Shown one piece after another: positions 41,561 through 52,500 of a stretch of DNA of 64,000 nt. Below the pieces are notes generated by a model. It made no database searches. It was not told where the DNA came from and saw only the letters and a program-made list of their open reading frames with translations. Origin of the DNA: Leifsonia shinshuensis. Its GTDB lineage: Bacteria > Actinomycetota > Actinomycetes > Actinomycetales > Microbacteriaceae. The translations under genes and the position numbers were made by a program. Position 1 is the first letter of the stretch; each line of letters begins with the position of its first letter. The DNA is taken from contig NZ_JAHHZQ010000002.1 of the NCBI RefSeq assembly GCF_022606355.1, positions 682,001-746,000 of the forward strand. Direction: 5' to 3'.

Positions 41561-41646
41561 TCTTCTTCAACCTGCTCGCGGCGGCACTGGCCGTCGCCTC
41601 GATCGCGTACCTGGTGTACGCCCTGCTGAAGCCGGAGAAGTTCTAA
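41557..41646 (+). CDS. kdpF: K+-transporting ATPase subunit KdpF
   Basis: A 29-residue single-span peptide (VIFFNLLAAALAVASIAYLV then YALLKPEKF), the characteristic size and PEKF ending of KdpF. It stabilises the KdpABC complex in the membrane. The GTG start overlaps the stop of the preceding small gene, GGAG lies eight bases upstream, and the TAA stop is followed directly by the kdpA ATG. Confidence 0.9.
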   Translation: MIFFNLLAAALAVASIAYLVYALLKPEKF

Positions 41647-43320
41647 ATGACGTTCTGGCTTTTCGTGGCGCTGCTCGCCACGCTCGTCCTGATGCTCGGG
41701 CTGTCGTACCGCCCGCTGGGCGACTACATGGCCGCGACCTTCACGTCGCGGAAGGATCTCCGGGTGGAGCGCGGCTTCTACCGGATCATCGGCGTCGACT
41801 CGCGGGTCGACCAGAGCTGGCCGGTCTACCTGCGCAGCGTCCTGGCGTTCTCCGTGCTCGGCGTGCTGCTGGTGTACGCGCTTCAGCGGGCCCAGGCGGT
41901 GCTGCCGTACTCGCTCGGCCTCCCCGCTGTTCCGGAGGGGCTGTCGTTCAACACGGCGATCTCGTTCGTGACGAACACCAACTGGCAGTCGTACTCGCCA
42001 GAGGTGACCATGGGCTACACGGTCCAGATCGCCGGTCTCGCCGTGCAGAACTTCCTGTCCGCCGCTGTCGGCATCGCGGTCGCCATCACGCTGGTGCGCG
42101 GCTTCGCCGCCCACCGCTCCGGCACCATCGGCAACTTCTGGGTCGACATGACCCGGGCGACACTGCGGATCCTGCTTCCGCTCTCGATCGTCTTCGCCGT
42201 CGTCCTCGTCGTCGGCGGTGCGGTGCAGAACTTCAACGGGTTCACCAGTGTGAGCACGCTCACCGGAGGCGCCGCGACGATTCCGGGAGGGCCGGTCGCG
42301 TCGCAGGAGGCGATCAAGCTCCTGGGCAACAACGGCGGTGGATTCTTCAACGTGAACTCCGCTCACCCGTTCGAGAACCCGACGGCGTGGACGAACCTCA
42401 TCGAGATCTTCCTGATGCTGCTGATCCCGTTCTCCCTCCCCCGGACGTTCGGGAAGATGGTCGGCGACAACCGCCAGGGCTACGCGATCCTCGGCGCGAT
42501 GGGAGCGATCTTCATCGTCTCGCTGATCGCACTGACCCTCTTCGAGCTGCAGGGCGCCGGCACGGCCACCCAAGCCGCCGGCGGGGCGCTCGAAGGCAAG
42601 GAGCAGCGGTTCGGCATCCTCGGAACCACGTTGTTCAGCACGACGAGCACGCTGACCTCGACCGGTGCGGTGAACTCGATGCACGACAGCTTCACGCCGC
42701 TCGGCGGGATGATGACGATGCTGAACATGATGACCGGTGAGGTCGCTCCCGGTGGTATCGGCGCCGGCCTCTACGGCATCCTCGTCGTCGCGATCATCTC
42801 CGTGTTCCTCGCCGGGCTGATGGTCGGCCGCACGCCAGAGTACCTGGGCAAGAAGATCGGCTCGCGGGAGATCAAGCTCGCCAGCCTCTACATCCTGATG
42901 ACCCCGACCCTGGTGCTGCTCGGCACCGGCCTGAGCTTCGCGATCCCCGCCATCAAGGACAACATCGAGAAGGTCTCGATCTTCAACCCGGGCCAGCACG
43001 GCTTCTCCGAGGTGCTGTACGCCTTCACCTCGGCGGCCAACAACAACGGTTCGGCGTTCGCAGGCCTCAGTGCGAACACGCCGTGGCTGAACGCCGCGCT
43101 GGGAGCCACGATGTTCCTCGGCCGGTTCGTGCCGATCGTGTTCGTCCTGGCGCTGGCCGGGTCGCTCGCGGCGCAGGACAAGGTTCCGGCCACCGCGGGC
43201 ACGCTGCCCACGCACCGGCCGCTGTTCGTCGCCTTCGTCGTCGGCGTCGTCATCATCGTCGCCGCACTCACCTATTTCCCCGTTCTCGCGCTGGGTCCCC
43301 TGGCGGAAGGGCTGCACTGA
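41647..43320 (+). CDS. kdpA: K+-transporting ATPase subunit KdpA
   Basis: A 557-residue potassium-binding and translocating subunit with about ten membrane segments. Selectivity-filter-like loops typical of KdpA are all visible: [57 protein letters not shown] and [14 protein letters not shown]. Length equals the family norm. It starts immediately after kdpF and continues to kdpB two bases after its stop. It would form the high-affinity K+ uptake pump with KdpB and KdpC under potassium limitation. Confidence 0.97.
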   Translation: MTFWLFVALLATLVLMLGLSYRPLGDYMAATFTSRKDLRVERGFYRIIGVDSRVDQSWPVYLRSVLAFSVLGVLLVYALQRAQAVLPYSLGLPAVPEGLSFNTAISFVTNTNWQSYSPEVTMGYTVQIAGLAVQNFLSAAVGIAVAITLVRGFAAHRSGTIGNFWVDMTRATLRILLPLSIVFAVVLVVGGAVQNFNGFTSVSTLTGGAATIPGGPVASQEAIKLLGNNGGGFFNVNSAHPFENPTAWTNLIEIFLMLLIPFSLPRTFGKMVGDNRQGYAILGAMGAIFIVSLIALTLFELQGAGTATQAAGGALEGKEQRFGILGTTLFSTTSTLTSTGAVNSMHDSFTPLGGMMTMLNMMTGEVAPGGIGAGLYGILVVAIISVFLAGLMVGRTPEYLGKKIGSREIKLASLYILMTPTLVLLGTGLSFAIPAIKDNIEKVSIFNPGQHGFSEVLYAFTSAANNNGSAFAGLSANTPWLNAALGATMFLGRFVPIVFVLALAGSLAAQDKVPATAGTLPTHRPLFVAFVVGVVIIVAALTYFPVLALGPLAEGLH

Positions 43321-43322
43321 TC

Positions 43323-45482
43323 ATGTCGACACTCACCAACACCGCGGATCCGCGCGGACAGCACCCCCAGGATCACGGCGACAGAGCACCGAAAGGCGCG
43401 TTCAACGCCCGGCAGCTCATCGCCGGCCTTCCGGGCGCGTTCCGCAAGCTCGACCCGCGCGACATGTGGCACAACCCGGTGATGTTCATCGTCGAGATCG
43501 GCGCGGCCTTGACCACGATCCTGGCGATCGCCGAGCCGTTCCTCGGCCAGCAGAAGTCCGGAGGGACGGTGACGACCCTCGCCTTCACGTGGGCGATCGC
43601 CATCTGGCTGTGGCTGACAGTGCTCTTCGCCACGCTGGCCGAGTCGGTCGCCGAGGGCCGAGGCAAGGCGCAGGCGGCCAGCCTGCGCAAGACACGGACG
43701 ACCACGGTGGCGAACCGGGTCACCGACTATGACGAGAAGTCCGACGCCGCCGCGACCGGCGCCGCGGTGACGCAGGTCGCCTCGGCCGATCTCACGCTCG
43801 GCGATGTGGTCGTGGTGACCGCCGGCGAGCTGATCCCCGGCGACGGGGACATCATCTGGGGCATCGCCTCGGTCGACGAGTCGGCCATCACCGGCGAGTC
43901 CGCCCCGGTGGTCCGCGAGTCCGGCGGTGACCGCAGCGCCGTCACCGGGGGAACCCGCGTGCTCTCCGACCGCGTCGTCGTGCGTATCACCAGCAAGCCG
44001 GGTGAGACCTTCGTCGACCGGATGATCAAGCTGGTGGAGGGCGCCGCCCGACAGAAGACGCCCAACGAGATCGCCCTGAACATCCTCCTGGCCGCGCTGA
44101 CGATCATCTTCGTCGTCGTCGTGCTCGTGCTCGGCCCCACCGCGGGGTTCGCGAATGCCGCTCCGAGCGTGACCGTTCTCGTCGCACTTCTCGTGTGCCT
44201 CATCCCGACCACGATCGGTGCGCTGCTCTCGGCGATCGGCATCGCCGGCATGGACCGGCTGGTGCAGCACAACGTGCTCGCCATGTCGGGCCGAGCGGTC
44301 GAGGCCGCCGGCGACGTGACGACCCTGCTGCTCGACAAGACCGGCACCATCACCTACGGCAACCGACAGGCCGCGGAGTTCACCGCGGTCGAGGGTGTGG
44401 AGCAGGCCGAGCTGGTCAAAGCCGCTGCGCTGGCCTCCCTGAGCGATCCCACCCCCGAGGGTTCCTCGGTGGTGGCCCTCGCCTCGCAGCTCGGCTACAC
44501 CCACGAGGGCGAGCTGGCCGGTGAGGTCGTGCCGTTCACGGCGCAGACCCGGATGAGCGGCGTCGACTTCGCCGACGGCTCGCAGGTCCGTAAGGGCGCC
44601 GCGTCGATGGTGGTGGCGTGGGCGGAGGAGTCGGCCCGGGTGCCGTCCTCGATCCTCAGCGACCTGGACGAGAAGGTGCTGCACATCTCCGAGGCCGGTG
44701 GAACGCCGCTCGCCGTCGCGACCAAGTCGGTGTCGGGCGAGGCCACGATCCTGGGTGTCATCTACCTGAAGGACATCGTCAAGACCGGTCTGACCGAGCG
44801 CTTCGCCGACATGCGCCGGATGGGCATCCGCACGGTCATGATCACCGGCGACAACCCGGTCACGGCCAAGGCGATCGCGGCAGAGGCGGGCGTCGACGAC
44901 TTCCTGGCCGAGGCGACGCCGGAGGACAAGCTCGCTCTGATCCGCAAGGAGCAGGAGGGCGGCAACCTGGTCGCGATGACCGGCGACGGCACCAACGACG
45001 CGCCCGCGCTCGCGCAGGCGGACGTCGGGGTCGCGATGAACACGGGCACGTCGGCGGCGAAGGAGGCCGGCAACATGGTCGACCTCGACTCCGACCCGAC
45101 CAAGCTCATCGACATCGTGCGCATCGGCAAGCAGCTCCTGATCACCCGTGGCGCCCTGACGACGTTCTCGATCGCCAACGACGTGGCCAAGTACTTCGCG
45201 ATCATCCCGGCGATGTTCGTCGGGGTGTTCCCCGGCCTGCAGGCGATCAACATCATGCAGCTGCACTCGCCGTCCTCGGCGATCCTGTCGGCGGTGATCT
45301 TCAACGCGATCATCATCGTCATCCTGATCCCGCTCGCGCTGCGCGGTGTGCGCTACCGCGCCACCTCGGCTTCGTCGCTGCTGCGCAGCAACCTGCTGAT
45401 CTACGGCCTGGGCGGCATCATCGCCCCCTTCATCGGCATCAAGTTGATCGACCTCGTGATCAGCCTGATCCCCGGATTCTAA
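43323..45482 (+). CDS. kdpB: K+-transporting P-type ATPase subunit KdpB
   Basis: A 719-residue P-type ATPase of the IA class. The phosphorylated Asp is at residue 338 in [12 protein letters not shown], the actuator motif is DESAITGES, and the hinge motif is [21 protein letters not shown]. The N-terminus carries about 40 additional hydrophilic residues ([20 protein letters not shown]). It provides ATP hydrolysis for KdpA. ATG 43323 is chosen because it follows the kdpA stop by two bases. Confidence 0.97.
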   Translation: MSTLTNTADPRGQHPQDHGDRAPKGAFNARQLIAGLPGAFRKLDPRDMWHNPVMFIVEIGAALTTILAIAEPFLGQQKSGGTVTTLAFTWAIAIWLWLTVLFATLAESVAEGRGKAQAASLRKTRTTTVANRVTDYDEKSDAAATGAAVTQVASADLTLGDVVVVTAGELIPGDGDIIWGIASVDESAITGESAPVVRESGGDRSAVTGGTRVLSDRVVVRITSKPGETFVDRMIKLVEGAARQKTPNEIALNILLAALTIIFVVVVLVLGPTAGFANAAPSVTVLVALLVCLIPTTIGALLSAIGIAGMDRLVQHNVLAMSGRAVEAAGDVTTLLLDKTGTITYGNRQAAEFTAVEGVEQAELVKAAALASLSDPTPEGSSVVALASQLGYTHEGELAGEVVPFTAQTRMSGVDFADGSQVRKGAASMVVAWAEESARVPSSILSDLDEKVLHISEAGGTPLAVATKSVSGEATILGVIYLKDIVKTGLTERFADMRRMGIRTVMITGDNPVTAKAIAAEAGVDDFLAEATPEDKLALIRKEQEGGNLVAMTGDGTNDAPALAQADVGVAMNTGTSAAKEAGNMVDLDSDPTKLIDIVRIGKQLLITRGALTTFSIANDVAKYFAIIPAMFVGVFPGLQAINIMQLHSPSSAILSAVIFNAIIIVILIPLALRGVRYRATSASSLLRSNLLIYGLGGIIAPFIGIKLIDLVISLIPGF

Positions 45483-45503
45483 GAAACCAGAACGGAACTC
45501 ATC

Positions 45504-46127
45504 ATGAATGCTTCGGCACGTGGAACCGGGCGCCAGTACTGGGTCGGCCTGCGGGCACTGCTCATCCTCACCGTGGTGCTGGGGGTCGCCTACCCGCTGG
45601 TGGTCACCGGGATCGGCCAGCTCGCCTTCCCGAACCAGTCCAACGGCTCGACTGTCAGCTCCGGAGGCAAGGTCACCGGGTCGGCCCTGATCGGGCAGTC
45701 GTTCACCGACAAGAAGGGCAACCCGCTTCCGCAGTGGTTCCAGTCCCGACCGTCCGCGGCCGGTAACGGCAACGACGGCGGGTCGTCCAGCGGCAGCAAC
45801 TACGGCCCCAACAACCCCGACCTGCTGAAGGCGGTCAAGGAGCGCCAGCAGACCATCGAGAAGACCGACGGTGTGAGTGCCGGCCAGATCCCCGCCGACG
45901 CGGTCACGGCCTCCGGGTCAGGTCTGGACCCGCACATCTCGCCCGCCTACGCCCTGCTGCAGGTGGACGCGGTGGCGAAGGCGCGCGGGATCAGCACCGA
46001 TTCGGTTCGCAAGCTGGTGGACAGCCACATCCAGCAGCGCGATCTCGGCTATCTGGGCGAGCCCACCGTCAACGTGCTGCAGTTGAACATCGCCCTGGCG
46101 GCGATGGACCCCAGCGGCAACAAGTAG
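45504..46127 (+). CDS. kdpC: K+-transporting ATPase subunit KdpC
   Basis: A 207-residue subunit with one N-terminal membrane anchor (LRALLILTVVLGVAYPLVVT) and an extracytoplasmic domain containing the family motifs GSALIGQSFTDKKGNPLPQWFQSRPSA, TASGSGLDPHISPAYALLQV and GEPTVNVLQLNIALA. It acts as the third subunit of KdpFABC. It is separated from kdpB by 21 bases with its own ribosome binding site. Confidence 0.96.
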   Translation: MNASARGTGRQYWVGLRALLILTVVLGVAYPLVVTGIGQLAFPNQSNGSTVSSGGKVTGSALIGQSFTDKKGNPLPQWFQSRPSAAGNGNDGGSSSGSNYGPNNPDLLKAVKERQQTIEKTDGVSAGQIPADAVTASGSGLDPHISPAYALLQVDAVAKARGISTDSVRKLVDSHIQQRDLGYLGEPTVNVLQLNIALAAMDPSGNK

Positions 46128-46139
46128 GAGAACGGTCGG

Positions 46140-48701
46140 ATGGCGGTTCGAGGCCGGCTCCGGGTGCTGCTCGGCGCAGCACCCGGGGTCGGCAAGACCT
46201 ACATGATGCTCGAGGAAGGGCATCGCCTGCACGACCTGGGCAAGGATGTGGTCGTCGCCGTCGTGGAGACCCACGAACGTGAGGCGACGGCCGCGCTGCT
46301 CGACGGTCTCGAGCTGGTGCCGCGCCGGACGGTCGAGCATCGCGGGATCACCCTGACCGAGATGGATCTGGACGCCGTCATCGCGCGCAAGCCGGCGATC
46401 GCCCTGGTCGACGAACTCGCGCACACCAACGCCCCGGGATCCGCGAACGCGAAACGGTGGCAGGACGTCGAGCAGATCCTCACTGCCGGGATCGACGTGA
46501 TCTCGACGGTCAACGTCCAGCACATCGAATCCCTCAACGACGTGGTGGAGCAGATCACCGGCGTCCCGCAACGCGAGACGATCCCCGACTCCATCGTGCG
46601 GAGCGCTGACCAGATCGAGGTCGTCGACCTCACCCCGCAGTCCTTGCGCGACCGTCTCGCCGACGGCCAGGTCTACCCGGCCGCCCGCATCGACGCAGCG
46701 CTCTCCAACTACTTCCGGCTCGGCAACCTCACCGCCCTGCGCGAGCTGACCCTGGTCTGGCTGGCCGACGAGGTCGACCACTCTCTGCAGCGCTACCGCG
46801 CGGAGCACGGCATCCAGGAGAAGTGGGAGGCCAGGGAGCGCGTGGTCGTCGCGCTCACGGGCGGCCCCGAGGGCGAGACGCTCCTCCGCCGCGGTGCCCG
46901 GGTCGCCGCGCGATCGGGGAGCGGCGAGCTGCTCGCCGTGCACGTCGCGAGCCAGGACGGCCTCCGCGAGACCGACCCGGCCGCTCTGGCCGCCCAGCGC
47001 AAACTCGTCGAGGAGCTCGGCGGCAGCTATCACCAGGTCGTCGGCACCGACATCCCGGAGGCGCTGGTCGCCTTCGCGAAGGCGAGCAACGCGACGCAGC
47101 TGGTGATCGGTGTGTCGCGGCGCAACCGGCTCACGGCGTTCCTCACCGGCTCCGGTGTCGGTGCGACGGTCATCCGCGAGTCCGGCGACATCGACGTGCA
47201 CATCGTCTCGCACGCCGCCGCGGGAGGCCGCAACCTGCCCCGTTTCCGGCGCACCGGCGCTTTGAGCGTCCGGCGGCGCGTCTACGGTTTCGCACTCGCC
47301 CTGATCGCGGGACCGCTGCTCACGGTCGCTCTGACGCAGATCCGCAGCAGCGACTCGCTCACCGCAGAGGCGCTGAGCTATCAGCTGCTGGTGGTGGTCG
47401 TCGCGCTCGTCGGCGGGATCTGGCCCGCCCTGTTCGCCGCGGTGCTGTCGGGACTGACGCTCGACTTCGTGTTCGTCACCCCTTACAACACACTCACGAT
47501 CGGCCGGCCGACTCATCTGATCGCTCTCGCGCTCTACGTGGTCATCGCGGTGCTGGTGAGCGTTGTCGTGGATCAGTCCGCGCGCAGGACGCGAAGCGCC
47601 GCCCGGGCCGCGGCCGAGTCCGAGCTGCTGGTCACCATCGCGGGGAGCGTCATCCGTGGAGGAGACGCCGTGCAGTCCTTGATCTCGCGCACCCGCGAGG
47701 CATTCGGGCTCACGGCGGTACGGTTCTCCGCCGACGACGGCGCCGTGCAGAACGTCGATGGAGAGATCCCCGCCGACGCGGTTCCGACCCGCGTCCCCGT
47801 CGGGGAGCGCGGAACGCTCGAGCTGTACGGCGACGACCTCCAGGCCGGCGACCGGCGTCTGCTCTCGGTCATCGTGACTCAGCTCGACGCGGCACTGGAG
47901 CACGCCGACCTCAGCACCGCGGCGCAGGAGGTCGGGCCGTTGGAGGCCACCGACCGCGTCCGCACCGCGCTGCTCGCCGCCGTCGGCCACGACCTCCGCC
48001 GCCCGCTCGCCGCGGCGACGGCCGCCGTGACGAGCCTGCGATCGGCGGGCAGCCGACTGTCCAGCCGCGACAAGGTCGAGCTGCTGGACACGGCGGAGGT
48101 CAGCCTGCGCAACCTCGCCGACCTTCTGACCAACCTCCTCGATGTCAGCAGGGTGCAGGCCGGCGTTCTCGCGGTCTCGTTGCAGCCGGTCGACCTCGAG
48201 GATCTCCTGCCGCCGGTGCTCGATGAGCTCGCGATCAAGCCGGGCGAGGTGACGATCGACGTGCCGGACGACCTGCCGCCGGTGACGGCCGATCCCGTGC
48301 TGCTCCGCCGTGCCATCGTCAACCTGCTCAGCAATGCGCTGCGGTACTCTCCTGCCGGCCTGCCGCCGCGCCTCAGCGCCAGCACCTTCGGCGGCCAGGT
48401 CGAACTCCGCGTCGCCGACCACGGGCCCGGCGTGCCGGACGACCGCAAGGAGGAGATCTTCCACCCCTTCCAGCGGACGGGGGACACGGACAACAGCGCC
48501 GGAATCGGCCTCGGCCTCGCGCTGACGAAAGGCTTCGTCGAAGGGATGGGCGGAACACTCGCCGCGGATGACACCCCGGCGGGCGGCCTCACCATGGTGC
48601 TCGCCCTTCCCGTCGACCGCGAGGACGCGGTGCAGCCGCCTTCGCAGAGCCCGGCCGATGACGTTTCGGCCGCCGGATCGGTGAAGGACGACGGACGATG
48701 A
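46140..48701 (+). CDS. kdpD: Sensor histidine kinase KdpD
   Basis: An 853-residue sensor. Residues 1-210 are the KdpD domain with Walker A GAAPGVGKTYMM. A Usp-like domain follows (ERVVVALTGGPEGETLLRR), then four close membrane segments (residues about 380-480) and a GAF-like part. The histidine kinase core has phosphorylatable His617 in AAVGHDLRRPLAA and the ATP-binding boxes (NLLSNALRYSP, DHGPGVPDD, GIGLGLALTKGFVEGMGG). It responds to K+ limitation or ionic stress and signals to KdpE, whose start overlaps its stop (ATGA). Confidence 0.96.
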   Translation: MAVRGRLRVLLGAAPGVGKTYMMLEEGHRLHDLGKDVVVAVVETHEREATAALLDGLELVPRRTVEHRGITLTEMDLDAVIARKPAIALVDELAHTNAPGSANAKRWQDVEQILTAGIDVISTVNVQHIESLNDVVEQITGVPQRETIPDSIVRSADQIEVVDLTPQSLRDRLADGQVYPAARIDAALSNYFRLGNLTALRELTLVWLADEVDHSLQRYRAEHGIQEKWEARERVVVALTGGPEGETLLRRGARVAARSGSGELLAVHVASQDGLRETDPAALAAQRKLVEELGGSYHQVVGTDIPEALVAFAKASNATQLVIGVSRRNRLTAFLTGSGVGATVIRESGDIDVHIVSHAAAGGRNLPRFRRTGALSVRRRVYGFALALIAGPLLTVALTQIRSSDSLTAEALSYQLLVVVVALVGGIWPALFAAVLSGLTLDFVFVTPYNTLTIGRPTHLIALALYVVIAVLVSVVVDQSARRTRSAARAAAESELLVTIAGSVIRGGDAVQSLISRTREAFGLTAVRFSADDGAVQNVDGEIPADAVPTRVPVGERGTLELYGDDLQAGDRRLLSVIVTQLDAALEHADLSTAAQEVGPLEATDRVRTALLAAVGHDLRRPLAAATAAVTSLRSAGSRLSSRDKVELLDTAEVSLRNLADLLTNLLDVSRVQAGVLAVSLQPVDLEDLLPPVLDELAIKPGEVTIDVPDDLPPVTADPVLLRRAIVNLLSNALRYSPAGLPPRLSASTFGGQVELRVADHGPGVPDDRKEEIFHPFQRTGDTDNSAGIGLGLALTKGFVEGMGGTLAADDTPAGGLTMVLALPVDREDAVQPPSQSPADDVSAAGSVKDDGR

Positions 48702-49420
48702 AGATCGTCGTGGCGGACGACGACCCGCAGATGCTCGGAGCCCTCCGGATCATGCTGGGGGCTCACGGTTACGAGGTGGCTCTGGCGCGCAACGGCAAGG
48801 AGGCGCTGAGCCTCGTCGTCAACGAGCACCCCGACCTGCTGATCCTCGACCTCGGCATGCCCCAGCTCAGCGGGGTGGAGGTGATCAGAGCGATCAGGGG
48901 CTGGAACACCGTGCCCATCCTCGTCGTCTCCGGCCGCACCGACTCGTCGGACAAGGTGGGCGCGTTGGACGCGGGCGCGGACGACTACGTGGCGAAGCCG
49001 TTCTCCGCCGACGAACTGCTGGCCAGGATCCGCGCCCTCACCCGCCGGGTGACCGGCGCGGTCGAGACCCCGGTGGTGCGGTTCGCGAACGTGTCCGTCG
49101 ACCTCGGCAACAAGATCGTCCTCGTCCAGCAGGGCGGCAGGGACAGGCCGGTGCGGCTGACGCCCACGGAGTGGCAGGTCCTCGAGCTGTTGCTGCGGAA
49201 CCCGCGCAAGCTGGTCACCCAGCGCACGATCCTGACCGAGATCCGCGGCCCGCAGCACATCAGCGACTCGGGCTATCTGCGCCTGTACATCGCGCAGCTC
49301 CGCAAGAAGCTCGAACCGGACCCGGCTCGCCCGCGGTTCATCCTCACCGAGCCCGGGATGGGCTACCGCTTCCAGCCCGATCCCGCTCAGGAGAAGGACG
49401 CGCCGCCGCCGAACGCCTGA
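48698..49420 (+). CDS. kdpE: Response regulator KdpE
   Basis: A 240-residue OmpR/PhoB-type regulator. Receiver residues are Asp7/Asp8/Asp9 (VVADDDP), phospho-accepting Asp51 (LLILDLGMPQ) and the Lys of YVAKPFS. The C-terminal winged helix spans about 130-230 (LTPTEWQVLELLLRNPRKLV, SGYLRLYIAQLRKKLEPDP). It is activated by KdpD and should drive the kdp promoter; the CGTTAG array upstream is the candidate binding region. It is coupled to kdpD by ATGA. Confidence 0.96.
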   Translation: MKIVVADDDPQMLGALRIMLGAHGYEVALARNGKEALSLVVNEHPDLLILDLGMPQLSGVEVIRAIRGWNTVPILVVSGRTDSSDKVGALDAGADDYVAKPFSADELLARIRALTRRVTGAVETPVVRFANVSVDLGNKIVLVQQGGRDRPVRLTPTEWQVLELLLRNPRKLVTQRTILTEIRGPQHISDSGYLRLYIAQLRKKLEPDPARPRFILTEPGMGYRFQPDPAQEKDAPPPNA

Positions 49421-49434
49421 GGCCGGGTGCCACG

Positions 49435-49454
49435 CAAGCGCGCACCCGCGCTTG
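49435..49454 (+). terminator. Hairpin terminator after kdpE
   Basis: CAAGCGCG-CACC-CGCGCTTG is a perfect 8-bp stem with a 4-base loop, 14 bases after the kdpE stop, followed by TTCACCT. It lies between kdpE and the lamin-tail protein gene and probably ends the kdp transcript. Confidence 0.6.
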
Positions 49455-49515
49455 TTCACCTCTGCGCCTGAGAGAGTTCACATCGTGTACCCCTGCGACC
49501 GCCAGGGTGGCGACC

Positions 49516-52500
49516 ATGCATCCAAGAATCTCCGCGCTCCGGCGCGCCGTCGTCGTGGGCGCCGTCGCGGCGTTCGGGCTCGCCGGCCTCGTCTCTGTCG
49601 CCGCTCCGGCCTCCGCTGCGCCGTCCGAGGGTCTCCGCATCACCGAGTTCTCCTATGGAGGGCTCGTCGCGGGGGCCCACGGCGACGGGGAGTACACCGA
49701 GCTCACGAACCTCGGGTCCAGTGCCCTCGATCTGACCGGGTGGGGGTTCGAGACCGGGACCACCGCCACGGCGGCCGGGGCTCTGTCGCTCTCGTCGCTC
49801 GGTGTCGTGCAGCCCGGGCAGTCCGTCATCGTCACCGATCTGACCGTGGCGGAGTTCCGCGCGGAGTGGAACCTGACGGCGTCGACCAAGATCCTGGACA
49901 ACAACAAGACGCACACGCTCAACAAAGGGCCGAGCGGCATCCACATCTTCGATGCGAGCGGGGCCGAGGTCGACGCCCTGACCTACAACGGCTTCCTGTC
50001 CGGCAAGGGCAAGGCCGCCTGGGTCGACGCGGCCCATGTCGGCGCCACGGGCGACGTCGCCCTCGGCGGCTGGACCGTGGCAACCAGCGCCGATGCAGAA
50101 CACAGCTACGCCAGCGCGACCGGCGCCATCGGCTCACCGGGGATCTCCACCCTGTCCGCCGCGTTCGCCGGCGCCCCGAAGGTGAAGATCACCGAGTTCG
50201 CCTACGGCGGCAAGATCGCCGCGGCGAAGGGCGACGGGGAGTACACCGAGATCACCAACCTCGGTGTCACCGCCGCCGACCTCACGGGCTGGTCGTACGA
50301 CACCTCGGCGACGGTCACCACTCCTGGAGCCCTCTCCCTGTCCTCGCTCGGGCTCCTGATGCCGGGTGAGTCGGCGCTCATCACCGACGTCACTCCTGCC
50401 GAGCTGCGGACCGACTGGGGCCTCCGCGACTCGGTCAAGGTCATCCCCGACAACGGCACCACGCTCAACAAAGGCCCGATGACGATCCGCCTCTACGACA
50501 GCGGCAACGCGCTCGTCGACTCCGTCGCCTACGCGAGCGGGTTCCAGTCCGGCAAGGGCGTCGCCGCCTGGGTGGACGCCGCACACGTCGGCCAGAAGGC
50601 GGGCACCACGGGCTGGACCATCGCGACGTCGGCGGACGGCGAAGGAAGCTGGGCCAGCACGACCGGCTCCATCGGGTCGCCCGGCGCCTCCACCCTCGGC
50701 GGCAACACGCCGGCCGACGTCCGGGGCACCGGAGGCGGCACCCCCGGCGGCGGTACCGACCCCGGCACCGGCGTCGGCACCGGTGGCAGCGCGTGGCCCG
50801 GCCCGCAGACGGTCACGAACGTCGACCGCGGCGGCGTCTTCGGCCAGAACCTGTCCGGGCTCTTCTACGTCCCGGGCGCCACTCCCGCCGACGACTTCAT
50901 GTGGGGCGTCGCCAACGGCTCGTCCTCCGGCGGCAGCGTGAACACCAACCAGTCGAGCTTCTTCAAGATCGGCCAGAACGGTGACGGCACGTGGGGACCG
51001 GCGAGCGGCTGGGAGCGCGGCGTCCAGCTGCACTACTCCGACGGCACCGGCCAGCCCGACGCCGAAGGCATCACGTCCGTCGGCGGCAAGGTCTTCGTCT
51101 CGACCGAGCGCGACAACTCCAACAACAAGGTGTCGAGGGTGTCGATCCTGCAGTACGACCCCGCCCAGGTCGACGGGGCGAACCACTCGGCGAACGCCGC
51201 CCAGCAGTGGGAGCTCGAGTCGGACCTCGGCGCCGGCACCGACGCGAACCTGGGCTCCGCCGACGCCAACCTGGGCGCGGAGGCGATCGCCTTCGTCCCG
51301 GACGGCTATCTGGTCGCGAACGGCTTCCGCACCGACGCCGGCACGCTCTACGACCCCACCCAGTACGGCGACCACTTCGGCGGCGTCTTCTTCGCCGGGA
51401 TCGAGAAGAACGGCAACCTCTACGGCTACGTGCTCGAGAACGGCACGGGGAAGTTCACCCGCGTGACGTCCTTCTCCAGCGGGCTGAAGAACTCCGCCAC
51501 CACCCACTCGGTGATGGACGCGGCCTGGGACCCCTCCCAGGAAGCGCTGTGGCTCGACTGCGACGACACCTGCCAGGGGCAGACGTCGATCGCCACGATC
51601 AACACCACGCCCGGCGACCCGGCCCAGGGGCACTTCCAGGTGATCACGGTCTACAACCGCCCCACCGGGGGCCCGAACGTGAACAACGAGGGCTTCACGT
51701 TCCAGCCGATCAGCCGCTGCGATGCGGGTCTGCGCTCGGTCTGGTGGTCGAACGACACCGGCGACAACGGGTACGCGATCAGCACCGCCAAGGCGACCTG
51801 CCCCGCGCCCATCGCCGGCCAGGTCGGCACCACCGTGCGGACGGACTACGTCTACCAGGGCACCACCGTCGAGGCGGTGAAGGATGCGACGGGTGCGTAC
51901 CCGCTCCCGGTGACGGCGACGTTCACCTGCACCCAGGTCACCGCGGTGTTCCTGCAGGCCTGCCCGTCTGCGGTCAGCGTCACGGCCACGCAGGCCGCGA
52001 CGACCGTGGCGACGCTCACCGACACGCTCGGAACGGTGACACCGGTCGCGCTCCCGGCCATCACGATCCGTCAGGAGCCGCCCGCCAACCCGATCGACCT
52101 TCTGGTCGCGGCGCTGCCGAATCCCGTTCAGTCGCGGACCGACGCCGACCAGGTCGCCGAAGTCACCACGGCGTACGAGGCGCTCACGAGCGAGGAGCAG
52201 GCCGCGGTGTCCGCGGAGGCCAAGGCGTCGCTCGCCGAGCGGCAGCGCCAGGCGGCCATCGTCAACCACGGCGACGGCGCTCACTCCGCGCTCGCGACGG
52301 GTGCGAATCTCCCCTGGTACGTCCGCCTGACCGCTGCTCCGATCGCCGGCACCGACGAGAGCCACGCGGCCTTCGTGGCGAAGCTCGGCGACGCGCGGCT
52401 CGTGGCCCTGTTCGACATCTCGTTCACGGACACCCTCTCCGGTCGCGGCTGGGAGCCCGGCGAGGGCGAGACGGTGACGATCGCGATCACCAGCCCGTCC